From assembly GCA_019694395.1 (NCBI GenBank), contig JAIBCC010000005.1:1-64000 (forward strand): 64,000 nucleotides of DNA, in the 5' to 3' direction. A program made the position numbers and the translations under genes. The stretch's first letter is position 1. The number at the start of each line of letters is the position of its first letter. Under the pieces are notes generated by a model. The model ran no database searches. It saw nothing but the letters and a program-made list of their open reading frames with translations, and had not been told where the DNA came from. This document shows positions 54,036 through 63,023 of the stretch, piece after piece. Source of the DNA: Pyrinomonadaceae bacterium (GTDB taxonomy: Bacteria; Acidobacteriota; Blastocatellia; Pyrinomonadales; Pyrinomonadaceae).

Positions 54036-54992
54036 ATGAAATTCAGATTTTTAATTTTCATTTTAGCTCTGTTATTTTCGGTCTCAAGCGCATTTTCACA
54101 AGGCAAAGTAAAAATTGTCGTCAGCGTAGATTGGGAAGGCGATGATTTACAGCAGCAGAATTTGCAGGCGATGAAAGATTTTCGGCGCGATTATCCCGAA
54201 ATTCCTTTGCAGCATTTTCTCAACGCCGCTTATTACACTAAACATCAGGCAAAGGCGAGTGAAATCACCGAATCAATTAAATCCGTTCTGCTACCGAAAG
54301 ATGAACAAGGACTTCACATTCACGCCTGGAAAAATCTGGTCGAATCATCGGGAGTAGTTTTTCGGACAAGCCCGTCTTTTGTGTTGGAAGGTTACACGAT
54401 TGCCGACTGCAAAATTGATTGCGGACAGGAGATCGCGTTAACGGGATATACCAACGCCGAGTTGCGAAAAATCATCGCTCACAGTATTGAAATCCTAAAC
54501 AAAGAAGGATTTAACCGCCCCAAAAGTTTTCGCGCCGGAGGCTGGCAGGCGGACGATAATGTTTTGGACGCATTGGCGGCTGAGGGTTTTACGCTTGATT
54601 CATCAGCTACTCCCGCCGATTTTTTGTTGCCGGAATGGGGAAAATATAAGCTGTATCAAATGGTAAAAGACCTTTGGATGAAAACAACGCCGACCAGTCA
54701 GCCTTACATTTATAAAACTTCGTCGGGCTTGAAAATCCTTGAATATCCAAATAATTCCTGCCTTTCGGATTATATGACCGGTGAAGATATGCTCAAGGTT
54801 TTTCAGAGCAATGCCCGAAATTTTAAAAAGAATCCGAAGAAAAATGTTTATCTTTCCATCGGATTTCATCAGGAAACCGCCGCCGAATTTCTCCAACACT
54901 TGCGCGAGGCGATCAAACTGATTCGCAATTCTGCCAAACAAAATCGGATTCCGATTGAATTTGTTGTAGCACCCATAAAAGACAATTTTTGA
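54036..54992 (+). CDS. Secreted polysaccharide deacetylase-like protein
   Basis: 318 aa; signal peptide ends near VSSAFSQ. It has the layout of the glycoside hydrolase/deacetylase barrel: VVSVDWEGDD at the start (NodB motif 1 position), GLHIHAWKN (motif 2 position, HxH), FRAGGWQADDNVLDALAAEGF (motif 3), and LSIGFHQETA near the end. Metal-dependent deacetylation is likely but the exact ligand set differs from classical NodB. ATG at 54036 starts the signal peptide. Confidence 0.78.
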   Translation: MKFRFLIFILALLFSVSSAFSQGKVKIVVSVDWEGDDLQQQNLQAMKDFRRDYPEIPLQHFLNAAYYTKHQAKASEITESIKSVLLPKDEQGLHIHAWKNLVESSGVVFRTSPSFVLEGYTIADCKIDCGQEIALTGYTNAELRKIIAHSIEILNKEGFNRPKSFRAGGWQADDNVLDALAAEGFTLDSSATPADFLLPEWGKYKLYQMVKDLWMKTTPTSQPYIYKTSSGLKILEYPNNSCLSDYMTGEDMLKVFQSNARNFKKNPKKNVYLSIGFHQETAAEFLQHLREAIKLIRNSAKQNRIPIEFVVAPIKDNF

Positions 54993-55022
54993 TACAAAGA
55001 TTTAAAGTTTGAAAAAATAAAA

Positions 55023-55469
55023 ATGGACTTAAAAAGAGAATTATTCCGACACTTGGTAGCAAGTTTGGCTTTTCGGGCGAAGGTCGCAATTGCAGATGTG
55101 CCGTCAGATTTTGCCGATTTTAAAATCAACCAAACCATCCGCACTCCCGGCGCAATCCTCGCACATTTGGGAGATTTGCTGCAAGGTTCATTGTTTTTGA
55201 TGAAAGGCGAACTTGTTTATTTAAATTCTGCGCCTCTGGCTTGGGAAGATGAGGTGAAAAGATTTTTCTCTGCCGTCAATGAGTTTGATGCTTATTTGGC
55301 TTCGGATCAGACGCTAAATCAACCGATTGAAAAAATTACTCAAGGTCCAATCTCTGACGCTCTGACCCACGTTGGGCAAATTGTGATGCTGCGGCGGGCG
55401 GCGGGAATTCCCATCAAATCAGAAGGCTATTTTGCGGCTGAAATCGTTCCCGGAAAGATAACTGTTTAA
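55023..55469 (+). CDS. DinB-superfamily protein
   Basis: 148-aa four-helix-bundle protein of the DinB/YfiT type. Metal-site histidines are in AILAHLGDLL and in LTHVGQIVMLRRAAG, the two usual helices; the third ligand is unclear. DinB-like proteins include bacillithiol or mycothiol transferases; the thiol partner is unknown. It lies 30 nt after the deacetylase-like gene. Confidence 0.8.
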   Translation: MDLKRELFRHLVASLAFRAKVAIADVPSDFADFKINQTIRTPGAILAHLGDLLQGSLFLMKGELVYLNSAPLAWEDEVKRFFSAVNEFDAYLASDQTLNQPIEKITQGPISDALTHVGQIVMLRRAAGIPIKSEGYFAAEIVPGKITV

Positions 55470-55521
55470 TTTTGCTTTAATCAAAATTGATCAATTAAGT
55501 GGACAAAATATTTTTAGAAAA

Positions 55522-55647
55522 GGAACGCCACGCTTCCAGCTGGTATTGAGTGCGAAAGCGCGAACATTTAAGTTTTAGCTAAAATTGACTTAAATTTAAC
55601 TCAATGACGTTGTTGCCAACGTTTGCCGGCTGGAAGCACGGCGTTCC
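55522..55647. repeat. Inverted pair of REP-like units (BIME/MITE-like)
   Basis: The ends start GGAACGCC on each strand; the terminal 22 nt agree at 19 positions when one is inverted. The right unit (55607-55647, minus strand) is a 41-nt double hairpin like that at 15810. The left unit (55522-55560) also folds, with a GTGC-GAAA-GCGC hairpin. The centre holds the palindrome TTTTAGCTAAAA. This explains most of the 340-bp gap. Confidence 0.75.
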
Positions 55648-55809
55648 GACCGCTGAAACATTCTATGTTCAAATTTGTCCCTATACTTAAATCAAATATT
55701 TTTTTATAAGGCAGACATTTTATCCTCTCAATTAGTAGATTTTTCCTCTTTATCGTATAGTAATTTTGCTACATATTCCCCAAAATTAGATTTTACCCGC
55801 AGAAAAGTT

Positions 55810-58800
55810 ATGAAAAAAAGACTTGTCGCATTTTTTTATTTAATCGTAGTTTGTGTTGGCGTTACTTTCGCTCAGGAAACTGCTAAATGGGATGTTTTGA
55901 ATCCGCCGTATCCGCTTCAAACAGTTACAATTGATACTAATGAAACAACTTGGTCGAGCCTGGATGTTACCCCAGACGGCAAAAAGTTTGTCTTTGATAT
56001 GCTCGGCGATCTTTACGTCGTTGACATCGAAGGCGGCGAAGCCAAGGCTCTGATGCAGGATTTATCGTGGGACATTCAGCCTGCAATAAGTCCAGACGGA
56101 ACAAAAATCGCTTTTATTTCAGACCGTGACGGAATTTCTAACATCTGGACGATGAATACTGACGGCACGAATCTGAAACAGATTTCTAAAGAAAGACAAA
56201 ACATCATTCACAGTCCGAAATGGAGTCCCGATGGGGAATACATCGTAGCAACTAAAGGAATTATGTCGAGCCGCAGTATTCCGGCGGGTGAAATCTGGAT
56301 GTATCACCGTTCGGGCGGCGGGGGAATCGCTATCAAACGGCGCAACAACGGCAGACGCGACCAAAAAAATATTGCCGATCCCGTTTATTCACCTGACGGC
56401 AAATATCTCTATTGGACGCAGGACACAACGCCCGGATTTACTTTCAGCTACAACCGCGATCCGCTCAAATCGATTTTTGCGATTGTTCGTTACGATTTAG
56501 CAAAAGGTCGTGAAGAAGGTTTGATTGACGGAGTTGGCGGCGCGATTGTCGCCACGCCTTCGCCGGACGGAAAAACTATTGCGTTTCTGCGCCGAATTCA
56601 AAATAAAACCGCGCTCTTTTTGAAAGATTTGGAAACGGGTGACGAAACGCCGATCTATACCGAAATGGAACGCGATATGCAGGAAGGTTTCGGTTCGGAA
56701 GGCTATTACGCCTATTTTGATTGGACTCCAGATGGGAAAAATATCGTCTTTTGGACAGGCGGAAAATTCCACAAATTGTCACTTGCTGATAAATCTGTTA
56801 AAACAATTCCCGTTCACGTCAAAGCGCAGTTAAAAATTGCCGATTCGGTCAGATTTCCGGTCAATGTTGCGCCGGATGATTTTAATGTTAAGCAAACACG
56901 CTGGGCGCAAAAATCGCCGGACGGAAAATCTATCCTTTTTCAATCGCTCGGCAAGCTCTACAAACGTGATATTGCTTCGGGAAGCACGACCAGAATTACA
57001 AACCAAAACAACGAGGACGAATATTATCCGCGTTATTCAAACGATGGAAAATCAATCGTTTACACGACCTGGAACGACCAAACTTTAGGAACTGTCAAAA
57101 TCGTTTCAGCCGATGGCGGCGAAGGCAAAACCATCACGAAAAAGCCCGGACATTACATCGAGCCAAGCTTTTCAACTGACGGAAAATTGGTTGTTTACCG
57201 CAAATTCACGGGCGGATATTTGCTTGACCCGAAATATTCAAACGAACCCGGAATTTATGTCACCAATTTGGCAACAGGAGAGCAAAAACGAGTTTCTCAA
57301 AGCGGTTCTGATCCGCAATTTGCCGGAGATAATTCGAGAGTTTATTTCACGACCGGAGTTCCCGGAACGGATTATCCCGAATCGCAATTGGTCAGCGTTA
57401 ATCTCAACGGCGAAGACCGTCAGGAACATCTTTACGGAGCCGACCAAGTGACCGAATTTCGTCTTTCGCCCGATAAAAAATGGGTGGCATTTACTTATCA
57501 ATTCAATGCTTATGTGATGCCCTACACCGACACGGGAAAACGCGAAACTATCGGACCAATGGCAACAACTTTGCCCGTCAAAAAGATTTCGAGCCGTGCC
57601 GGAGAATTTTTGAGTTGGAGTGCCGACAGCAAATCAGTCAGTTGGTATAACGGACCGATCTTTTATGAGCGTAATTTGAAAGATGCATTCGATTTTGTCG
57701 AAGGCGCACCGCAGCAATTACCAAAACCCGTTAGTGAAGGAATTAACCTTTCTTTCTCGCAAAAATCAGATAAACCGAGCGGAGTTAAGGCTTTAGTCGG
57801 CGGAGCTGTCGTCACGATGCGCGATGCCAAAAATCAGCAGGAAGTGATTCAAAACGGCGTGGTTATCATTAAAGACAATCGGATTGTCGAAGTCGGACAG
57901 GTTGGAAAAGTCACGATTCCAAGTGGCGCAACCGTCATTGATTGTAAAGGAAAAACGATCATTCCCGGTTTGATTGATGCCCACGCGCACGGTTCGCAAG
58001 GCAGTAATCAGATCATTCCGCGCCAAAATTGGTTTATGTATTCCCAATTATCTTTTGGCGTGACGACGATTCACGACCCTTCAAATGATACGGCTGAAAT
58101 CTTTTCCGCTGCCGAAATGCAGCGTGCCGGATTGATCGTTGCGCCGCGAATTTTCTCGACCGGGACAATTCTTTACGGCGGTGAATTGCCGAGTGCAAAA
58201 GCAATTATCAATAATTACGATGACGCGGAATTTCATCTGCAAAGGATGAAAGACAACGGCGCAATTTCGGTCAAAAGCTACAATCAGCCCGCCCGCGCTC
58301 AACGTCAGCAAATCATTGCGGCAGCGAAAAAGCTTGGAATGATGGTCGTTCCCGAAGGCGGCGGCAAATTTCATCAGAATATTACGATGGTGATTGACGG
58401 ACATACCGGACTTGAACATTCGATTCCGATTGCTCGCGGTTACAGCGATCTGACTCAGCTTTGGGCGGCAACGAAAGTCGGTTATACGCCAACTTTTATC
58501 GTTTCCTACGGCGGACTGATGGGCGAAGAATATTGGTATGACCGCACCGAAGTTTGGAAAAATCCTCGTCTGCTTCGCTATGTTCCGCACGAAATTCTCG
58601 ACAGCCGAGCAATCCGCAGACCGACTGCGCCCGACGACCAATACAATCATTTTGAGGTTGCCAAATACGCTAAAACTCTGATGGAAAAAGGAGTCGGCAT
58701 CCACATCGGCGCACACGGACAGCGCGAAGGACTCGCTTCGCAATGGGAACTTTGGAGTATGCAGCAAGGCGGATTTACCCCTTGGCAAGCACTCCGCAGC

Positions 58801-59100
58801 GGCACAATTCAAGGCGCGGAATACCTCGGACTGGATAAAGACATCGGCAGTATCGAAGCCGGAAAGCTAGCTGATATGGTCGTGATTGACGGTGATGTGC
58901 TGAAAGATTTACGCCGCAGCGAATATGTTCTCTACACGGTTTTGAACGGTCGAGTTTACGAAGCTGCGACGATGAACGAGTTTGGTAGTAACGTTAAACG
59001 CAAACCGTTCTATTTTGAAGGTGGAAACCAAATGACGATGCCTGCGGAAACCAGAAAAGAGTTGGAAGAAAAAGCAGAAACCAATCATTGGGTTCATTAA
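55810..59100 (+). CDS. Secreted TolB-propeller/amidohydrolase fusion
   Basis: 1096 aa. Signal peptide ends near VGVTFAQ. An N-terminal PD40/TolB-like propeller (about 40-640) with repeated TPDGK/SPDGT blades is followed by a metal-dependent amidohydrolase barrel: GKTIIPGLIDAHAHGSQ (HxH), TTIHDPSND, GLEHSIPIA, IHIGAHGQREG, and the late AGKLADMVVIDGD that closes the imidazolonepropionase-like fold. Probably a secreted peptidase- or hydrolase-like enzyme of the Xaa-Pro/isoaspartyl kind; substrate unknown. ATG at 55810 begins the signal peptide. Confidence 0.92.
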   Translation: MKKRLVAFFYLIVVCVGVTFAQETAKWDVLNPPYPLQTVTIDTNETTWSSLDVTPDGKKFVFDMLGDLYVVDIEGGEAKALMQDLSWDIQPAISPDGTKIAFISDRDGISNIWTMNTDGTNLKQISKERQNIIHSPKWSPDGEYIVATKGIMSSRSIPAGEIWMYHRSGGGGIAIKRRNNGRRDQKNIADPVYSPDGKYLYWTQDTTPGFTFSYNRDPLKSIFAIVRYDLAKGREEGLIDGVGGAIVATPSPDGKTIAFLRRIQNKTALFLKDLETGDETPIYTEMERDMQEGFGSEGYYAYFDWTPDGKNIVFWTGGKFHKLSLADKSVKTIPVHVKAQLKIADSVRFPVNVAPDDFNVKQTRWAQKSPDGKSILFQSLGKLYKRDIASGSTTRITNQNNEDEYYPRYSNDGKSIVYTTWNDQTLGTVKIVSADGGEGKTITKKPGHYIEPSFSTDGKLVVYRKFTGGYLLDPKYSNEPGIYVTNLATGEQKRVSQSGSDPQFAGDNSRVYFTTGVPGTDYPESQLVSVNLNGEDRQEHLYGADQVTEFRLSPDKKWVAFTYQFNAYVMPYTDTGKRETIGPMATTLPVKKISSRAGEFLSWSADSKSVSWYNGPIFYERNLKDAFDFVEGAPQQLPKPVSEGINLSFSQKSDKPSGVKALVGGAVVTMRDAKNQQEVIQNGVVIIKDNRIVEVGQVGKVTIPSGATVIDCKGKTIIPGLIDAHAHGSQGSNQIIPRQNWFMYSQLSFGVTTIHDPSNDTAEIFSAAEMQRAGLIVAPRIFSTGTILYGGELPSAKAIINNYDDAEFHLQRMKDNGAISVKSYNQPARAQRQQIIAAAKKLGMMVVPEGGGKFHQNITMVIDGHTGLEHSIPIARGYSDLTQLWAATKVGYTPTFIVSYGGLMGEEYWYDRTEVWKNPRLLRYVPHEILDSRAIRRPTAPDDQYNHFEVAKYAKTLMEKGVGIHIGAHGQREGLASQWELWSMQQGGFTPWQALRSGTIQGAEYLGLDKDIGSIEAGKLADMVVIDGDVLKDLRRSEYVLYTVLNGRVYEAATMNEFGSNVKRKPFYFEGGNQMTMPAETRKELEEKAETNHWVH

Positions 59101-59112
59101 AAATGATTTTCA

Positions 59113-59229
59113 CCGCAGAGACGCGGAGACGCAAAGTTTGTAAAGTAATTATTTGAGTAAAAGAGACTTCATTCTCATAATTTTCAAAATTCTTCAAAAT
59201 CTTTGCTCTGCGTCTCCGCGTCTCTGCGG
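59113..59229. repeat. Intergenic palindrome, CGCAGAGA family
   Basis: The left arm 59113-59136 (starts CCGCAGAGACGCGG) and the right arm 59206-59229 (ends GCGTCTCTGCGG) are inverse complements at 23 of 24 positions. It sits between convergent genes. The arm is nearly the same as that at 5499, 53 kb away. Confidence 0.9.
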
Positions 59230-59240
59230 TTTATTTTGGT

Positions 59241-61070
59241 TTATTTCGGTAACCCCCCGTAGAATCTCCAATTAGTCTTGAAATCCTTGGTCAATTTTTG
59301 ATTCGTCAAAATCGCCCGAACCATCTCAACGGGAATCCGACCTTCTTTCAAAATCGCATCGTGAAATTGTTTGTTGGTCATTTTTTTAGAATCAACCAGA
59401 TCGTGATGAAGATTGTAAAATTGCAGACCGCCCATCATATAAGCCATTTGGTAAAGCGGACCGTAATCGCCGTTAAATGAGCGTCGAACCTCAGCAGTTG
59501 CGTTGTCGCGCTCGTGTCCGACTCGATCAACCAAAAAGTCCACACATTCCTGCGGAGTCATTTTTTCCAGATGAAAACTTAAAGAGAAAATGATTCTCGC
59601 GCAGCGGTGCATCCGCCAGAAAAGTGCGCCGATCTTGTCTTCAGGAGATTTGTCAAAACCCATATCCCATAACAAAAATTCCCAGTATAACGACCAGCCT
59701 TCCGTCCAAAATGGAGTGCTGAACGGCTGACGATAGGGACGATAGCGGCTGGTCATATATCCTTGCAAATGATGTCCGGGAATTAGTTCGTGATGAACCG
59801 TGGCGTGTGAAAAATGCGGATTGTTGCCGCGCATTGACATCATTTTTTGCTCGTGCGTCATTCCATCCGTCGGGTAGGAAACCAAAATAGTTTCGCCGCC
59901 AAGGAAAAACGGGCTGGTTAATTGGCGTTCGGGAGTCATCATCTCCATTCGCCAACCGTCACGGGCAACTTTTGGAACGGTCACAAGGTCATTTTTCTCA
60001 ACAAAATCAATCGCTTGGTAGGCGAGATTTTTAATCAATTCGGGTTGTTTGCCCGGTTCGACGTATTTTTGTTTAACGGCTTCGAGAGCTTTTTTCCAAT
60101 CATCGCCGTAGCCCAATTCACGCGAAGCCTTTTTCATTTCCACTTCACACCACGCAAATTCTTTGTTGGCGATTTCGACCAATTCTTCGGGCGTGTATGG
60201 AATCATTTCGTATTCCAATTCTTCGATCAATGCCTCGCGTCCGATTGGATCACCGATGATCGGATCGTTGGCTTGGACTCCTGCGCCTTGTTGTGCGCCG
60301 CCTCCACCACCCGGCGGACGACCACCGCCCGGAAAACCGCCTTGTTGTCCACCGCCTCCGCTTGTTGTGGCTCTCGTGCCGACAACTCTTTCGGCTATAA
60401 AGGTTTGGAGATTCTGAAGCGCGGTATCAACCTCTTTATACGGAGCTGCATTCCACCAGGAAAAAAGCGGATCGTAGCCTGTGTAAAAAGTATTCCAACG
60501 CTGCAAAGTCTGGCGCAAAGACCCGACTGTGCGCGCGGCACGATTGGCAACCGTCTTTTTCGGCGCGGGGATTTTGCCTGATTGAATATCTCGCTGCGTT
60601 TGCTGAATCGTTTTGGCTAAATCGTTCAAAAGCGCGGCAGTTTTTGCCGAATCAAGCGGTTCGAGCTTGCGGCGGGAATCTTCCAAATCGCTGATAGTTT
60701 TAGCAAAAGGAATCAGCGAAGCCATTTCCGCAAGCTGTTTCTGCTCACGCTCAAGCTCTTTTTGTTCGTGACGCAGATAATTCTGAAAAAGCAGATAATC
60801 AACCTGTTCATCGTGATTGAGCTTGCTGAAATCCTGACGTTCAAGCAATGCCAGCCAATCACTGTAAAGCTGACGAAAACGCGCCGCCCGATTAGGCGAA
60901 GTCTGCGCGGAATAAAACCGGCTCAAGATACCGACATCCTCGCCAAACTTTTCAATCACACCCCGCAAACGGCTCGGCGGTTCGTTGTAATTGGCAAGTT
61001 CATCAACAGTTTGGGCAAATGTCGGACAGACGAATATTAGCGTTAATAGGATTAGGGATAGTCGTTTCAT
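59241..61070 (-). CDS. Secreted DUF885 family protein
   Basis: 609 aa; signal peptide ends near VCPTFAQ. DUF885 proteins are zincin-like; the signature HHELIPGHHLQGYM carries the HExxxGHH ligands, and the partner region DRVGHERDNATAEVRR is near the C-terminus. A Gly/Pro/Gln-rich low-complexity insert lies at about 240-270. Probably an extracytoplasmic carboxypeptidase-like enzyme. The ATG at 61070 starts the signal peptide. Confidence 0.9.
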   Translation of the reverse strand: MKRLSLILLTLIFVCPTFAQTVDELANYNEPPSRLRGVIEKFGEDVGILSRFYSAQTSPNRAARFRQLYSDWLALLERQDFSKLNHDEQVDYLLFQNYLRHEQKELEREQKQLAEMASLIPFAKTISDLEDSRRKLEPLDSAKTAALLNDLAKTIQQTQRDIQSGKIPAPKKTVANRAARTVGSLRQTLQRWNTFYTGYDPLFSWWNAAPYKEVDTALQNLQTFIAERVVGTRATTSGGGGQQGGFPGGGRPPGGGGGAQQGAGVQANDPIIGDPIGREALIEELEYEMIPYTPEELVEIANKEFAWCEVEMKKASRELGYGDDWKKALEAVKQKYVEPGKQPELIKNLAYQAIDFVEKNDLVTVPKVARDGWRMEMMTPERQLTSPFFLGGETILVSYPTDGMTHEQKMMSMRGNNPHFSHATVHHELIPGHHLQGYMTSRYRPYRQPFSTPFWTEGWSLYWEFLLWDMGFDKSPEDKIGALFWRMHRCARIIFSLSFHLEKMTPQECVDFLVDRVGHERDNATAEVRRSFNGDYGPLYQMAYMMGGLQFYNLHHDLVDSKKMTNKQFHDAILKEGRIPVEMVRAILTNQKLTKDFKTNWRFYGGLPK

Positions 61071-61151
61071 AGCGATTGAATAATAGCGCAATTTAGAATA
61101 TAAGATAATCCATTTTTTTGCATTAGATTTATGTAAATTTCACAGAATTTC

Positions 61152-61355
61152 AGCCAACGCAGTTGGCGCAAGCATAAAGCCCCGTGCGTGAGCGCGGGGA
61201 ATATTTCCCCATCCAACCAAGCCCGTGAAACGGGCGGCAGAATTACACAATCTGAATTTATCTGTCGCTATCGTTGATAGCTCGGATTTTTTTTGTTGAT
61301 ACGTTCCCAGCCCTGACGGACTGGGCTTTACGCTGTCGCCGTCGTTGACGGCTAA
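61152..61355 (+). repeat. Hairpin cassette, copy 2, upstream of tnpA
   Basis: Six hairpins in 200 nt: GCCAAC-GCA-GTTGGC (61153-61167), CCCCGTGC-GTGA-GCGCGGGG (61180-61199), then A, GCCCGT-GAA-ACGGGC (61221-61235) with GGCA after it; B1, GCTATC-GTT-GATAGC (61267-61281) after TGTC; C, CCCAG...CTGGG (61306-61325, inner CC/GG after a C-A mismatch); B2, GCCGTC-GTT-GACGGC (61338-61352) after TGTC. It fills the gap between DUF885 and tnpA. Confidence 0.8.
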
Positions 61356-61461
61356 AAACTGCGGAAATATTTATATAGTTTTTGACGATTTGTGACAATT
61401 CGGACATAATTCAACCAGCCTGCATAAATCCAAACAATTCCCCCCCCAAAACTTAAAAATC

Positions 61462-61928
61462 ATGGCTCAATCTTACACAAATTTGATTTACCACATTGTC
61501 TTTTCTACCAAAAATCGTGAACCTCTGATAAGGGCGGAAACACAACCGAGATTGTATGAATATATCGGCGGAATCGTTCGCAATAAAGGCGGAATTTTGT
61601 TGGAAATAGGCGGAATGAACGACCATTTGCACGTTTTGGCAAAGCTCCGTCCTGATAATTCTTTGTCTAATATTTTGCGCGATTTGAAAGCGAATTCAAC
61701 GGGCTGGATGCACAAAGTTTTTCCCGAAATGAAGGATTTTTCGTGGCAAAACGGTTATGGTGCATTTACCGTCAGCGCATCACAAATCGAAAAAGTTAGA
61801 CATTACATCATTAATCAAGAACAATTAATCAAGAACAACATCACGCCAAAATTTCATTCAAAGAAGAATTCATTAAATTGTTACGGGCGAATCAAATAGA
61901 ATTTGACGAAAAATACTTATGGATTTGA
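61462..61928 (+). pseudogene. IS200/IS605-type Y1 transposase (tnpA/RAYT-like), frameshifted
   Basis: The open frame from 61462 gives 145 aa ending at 61899. It has the HUH motif in NDHLHVLAKL (His55, His57) and the catalytic Tyr115 in VRHYIINQE. The last 25 residues do not fit the family. TTAATCAAGAACAA occurs twice in tandem (61811-61824, 61825-61838). Deleting one copy restores a 150-aa protein ending EQHHAKISFKEEF...NQIEFDEKYLWI with stop at 61926-61928, the normal end for such transposases. The gene is therefore broken, or possibly switchable. Confidence 0.85.
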
Positions 61929-62074
61929 AAACCGTGATTGGCTAGATTACCGATAGGCTTAAACAAATTTATTGACACTTTTTCGTTTTTAATCTACTTT
62001 CTTGGTATCTCCTGAAATTAAACTAACAAACGTTTTTTTGTGTCCGCAGAGAGCTGAAATCAAACCTGAAAAAT

Positions 62075-62881
62075 ATGAAAAAAAATAGATTCTTGATATT
62101 TTGTCCCCTTTTTCTAACTTTTTTATGTTCTGTAATGTCCGTCAATGCCCAACCGGGAGGCACAACGGTAAAAAATGCTCTGGATAAGGGCGATTTCAAA
62201 GTCGGTTTTTCGCCGAAAACTAAAGCTAAAGATCCGAAAAAGGCAATGCCGGCTGATGAACAAGCAGTTCTGCAGGAAATTGCGACATCTCTCAATCAAC
62301 TAATCGCCTTGCCGCGAAATGTTTATCTAAATTTTGATACTTGCGGAGAGGCTAATGCCTTTTATGATCCCGAAACCACGGAAATTACGATTTGTTACGA
62401 ACTGCTCGACCAGTTTGAATCAGAATTCAAAACCATTTCCAAAGACCAAAAACGGATTGACGCAATGGTCGAAGATACTTTGGTGCAAACCTTTTTTCAC
62501 GAGCTTGGACATTGTTTGATTGATGTTTGGGATTTGCCGGCAACGGGACGCGAAGAAGATGCGGTTGATCAGCTTGCTACGGTTTTATTGCTTGACGGTT
62601 CGCCCGAAGGAAGAGACAGTGCAATAAATGCCGCGATTGAATTTGAAATTGCCAGCCGCAGCGAAAATAAAGCAAGCCTGATGTTTTGGGACGAGCACTC
62701 GTTCAGCAAAACCAGATTTTACGATATGATGTGCCTCGTTTACGGCAGCGATCCGCAGAAAAACGGCAATCTCGTCGGACCGAAATTGTTGCCCATCGAA
62801 CGAGCCGAACGCTGTCCGAACGAATATAAACGAGCCGAACGGGCGTGGCTGCGGCTGCTTGAACCTTATATTTTGAAATAA
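62075..62881 (+). CDS. Secreted DUF4344 metallopeptidase-like protein
   Basis: 268 aa; signal peptide ends near MSVNAQ. DUF4344 hallmarks: NTFDTCGEANAFYDP-like region (NFDTCGEANAFYDPE), ICYEL and the zinc motif FFHELGHCLIDVWDLPATGREEDAVDQLAT, in which HELGH and the downstream Glu/Asp give ligands. The C-terminus has FSKTRFYDMMCLVYGSDP and CPNEYKRAERAW. A periplasmic zinc protease is likely; substrate unknown. Confidence 0.9.
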   Translation: MKKNRFLIFCPLFLTFLCSVMSVNAQPGGTTVKNALDKGDFKVGFSPKTKAKDPKKAMPADEQAVLQEIATSLNQLIALPRNVYLNFDTCGEANAFYDPETTEITICYELLDQFESEFKTISKDQKRIDAMVEDTLVQTFFHELGHCLIDVWDLPATGREEDAVDQLATVLLLDGSPEGRDSAINAAIEFEIASRSENKASLMFWDEHSFSKTRFYDMMCLVYGSDPQKNGNLVGPKLLPIERAERCPNEYKRAERAWLRLLEPYILK

Positions 62882-62908
62882 TCGGAATTATTCAATGAGA
62901 ACAAAAAT

Positions 62909-62952
62909 CGGTAGCGGCTTGGCAGATTTGCCTTTCCGCTGCCGTTTTTTTT
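62909..62952 (+). terminator. Intrinsic terminator after DUF4344 gene
   Basis: CGGTAGCGG (62909-62917) pairs with CCGCTGCCG (62936-62944) in a 9-bp stem with one T-G pair. The loop holds a small GGCA-GATT-TGCC hairpin, and eight T follow. Strong rho-independent terminator. Confidence 0.88.
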
Positions 62953-63023
62953 CGTGCAAAATTCGTAAATTGTGATAAAACTTTAGTTGCAATTTTCAAT
63001 ATCAAAAGGAAACCGTAATTCCC

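Noticed and set aside
58081-58812. 243-aa minus-strand open frame
   Set aside because: It lies fully antisense to the amidohydrolase domain of 55810-59100, has no family features and reads as a compositional shadow.
59922-60581. 219-aa plus-strand open frame
   Set aside because: Antisense to DUF885, rich in Phe and Arg, with no motif; a shadow.
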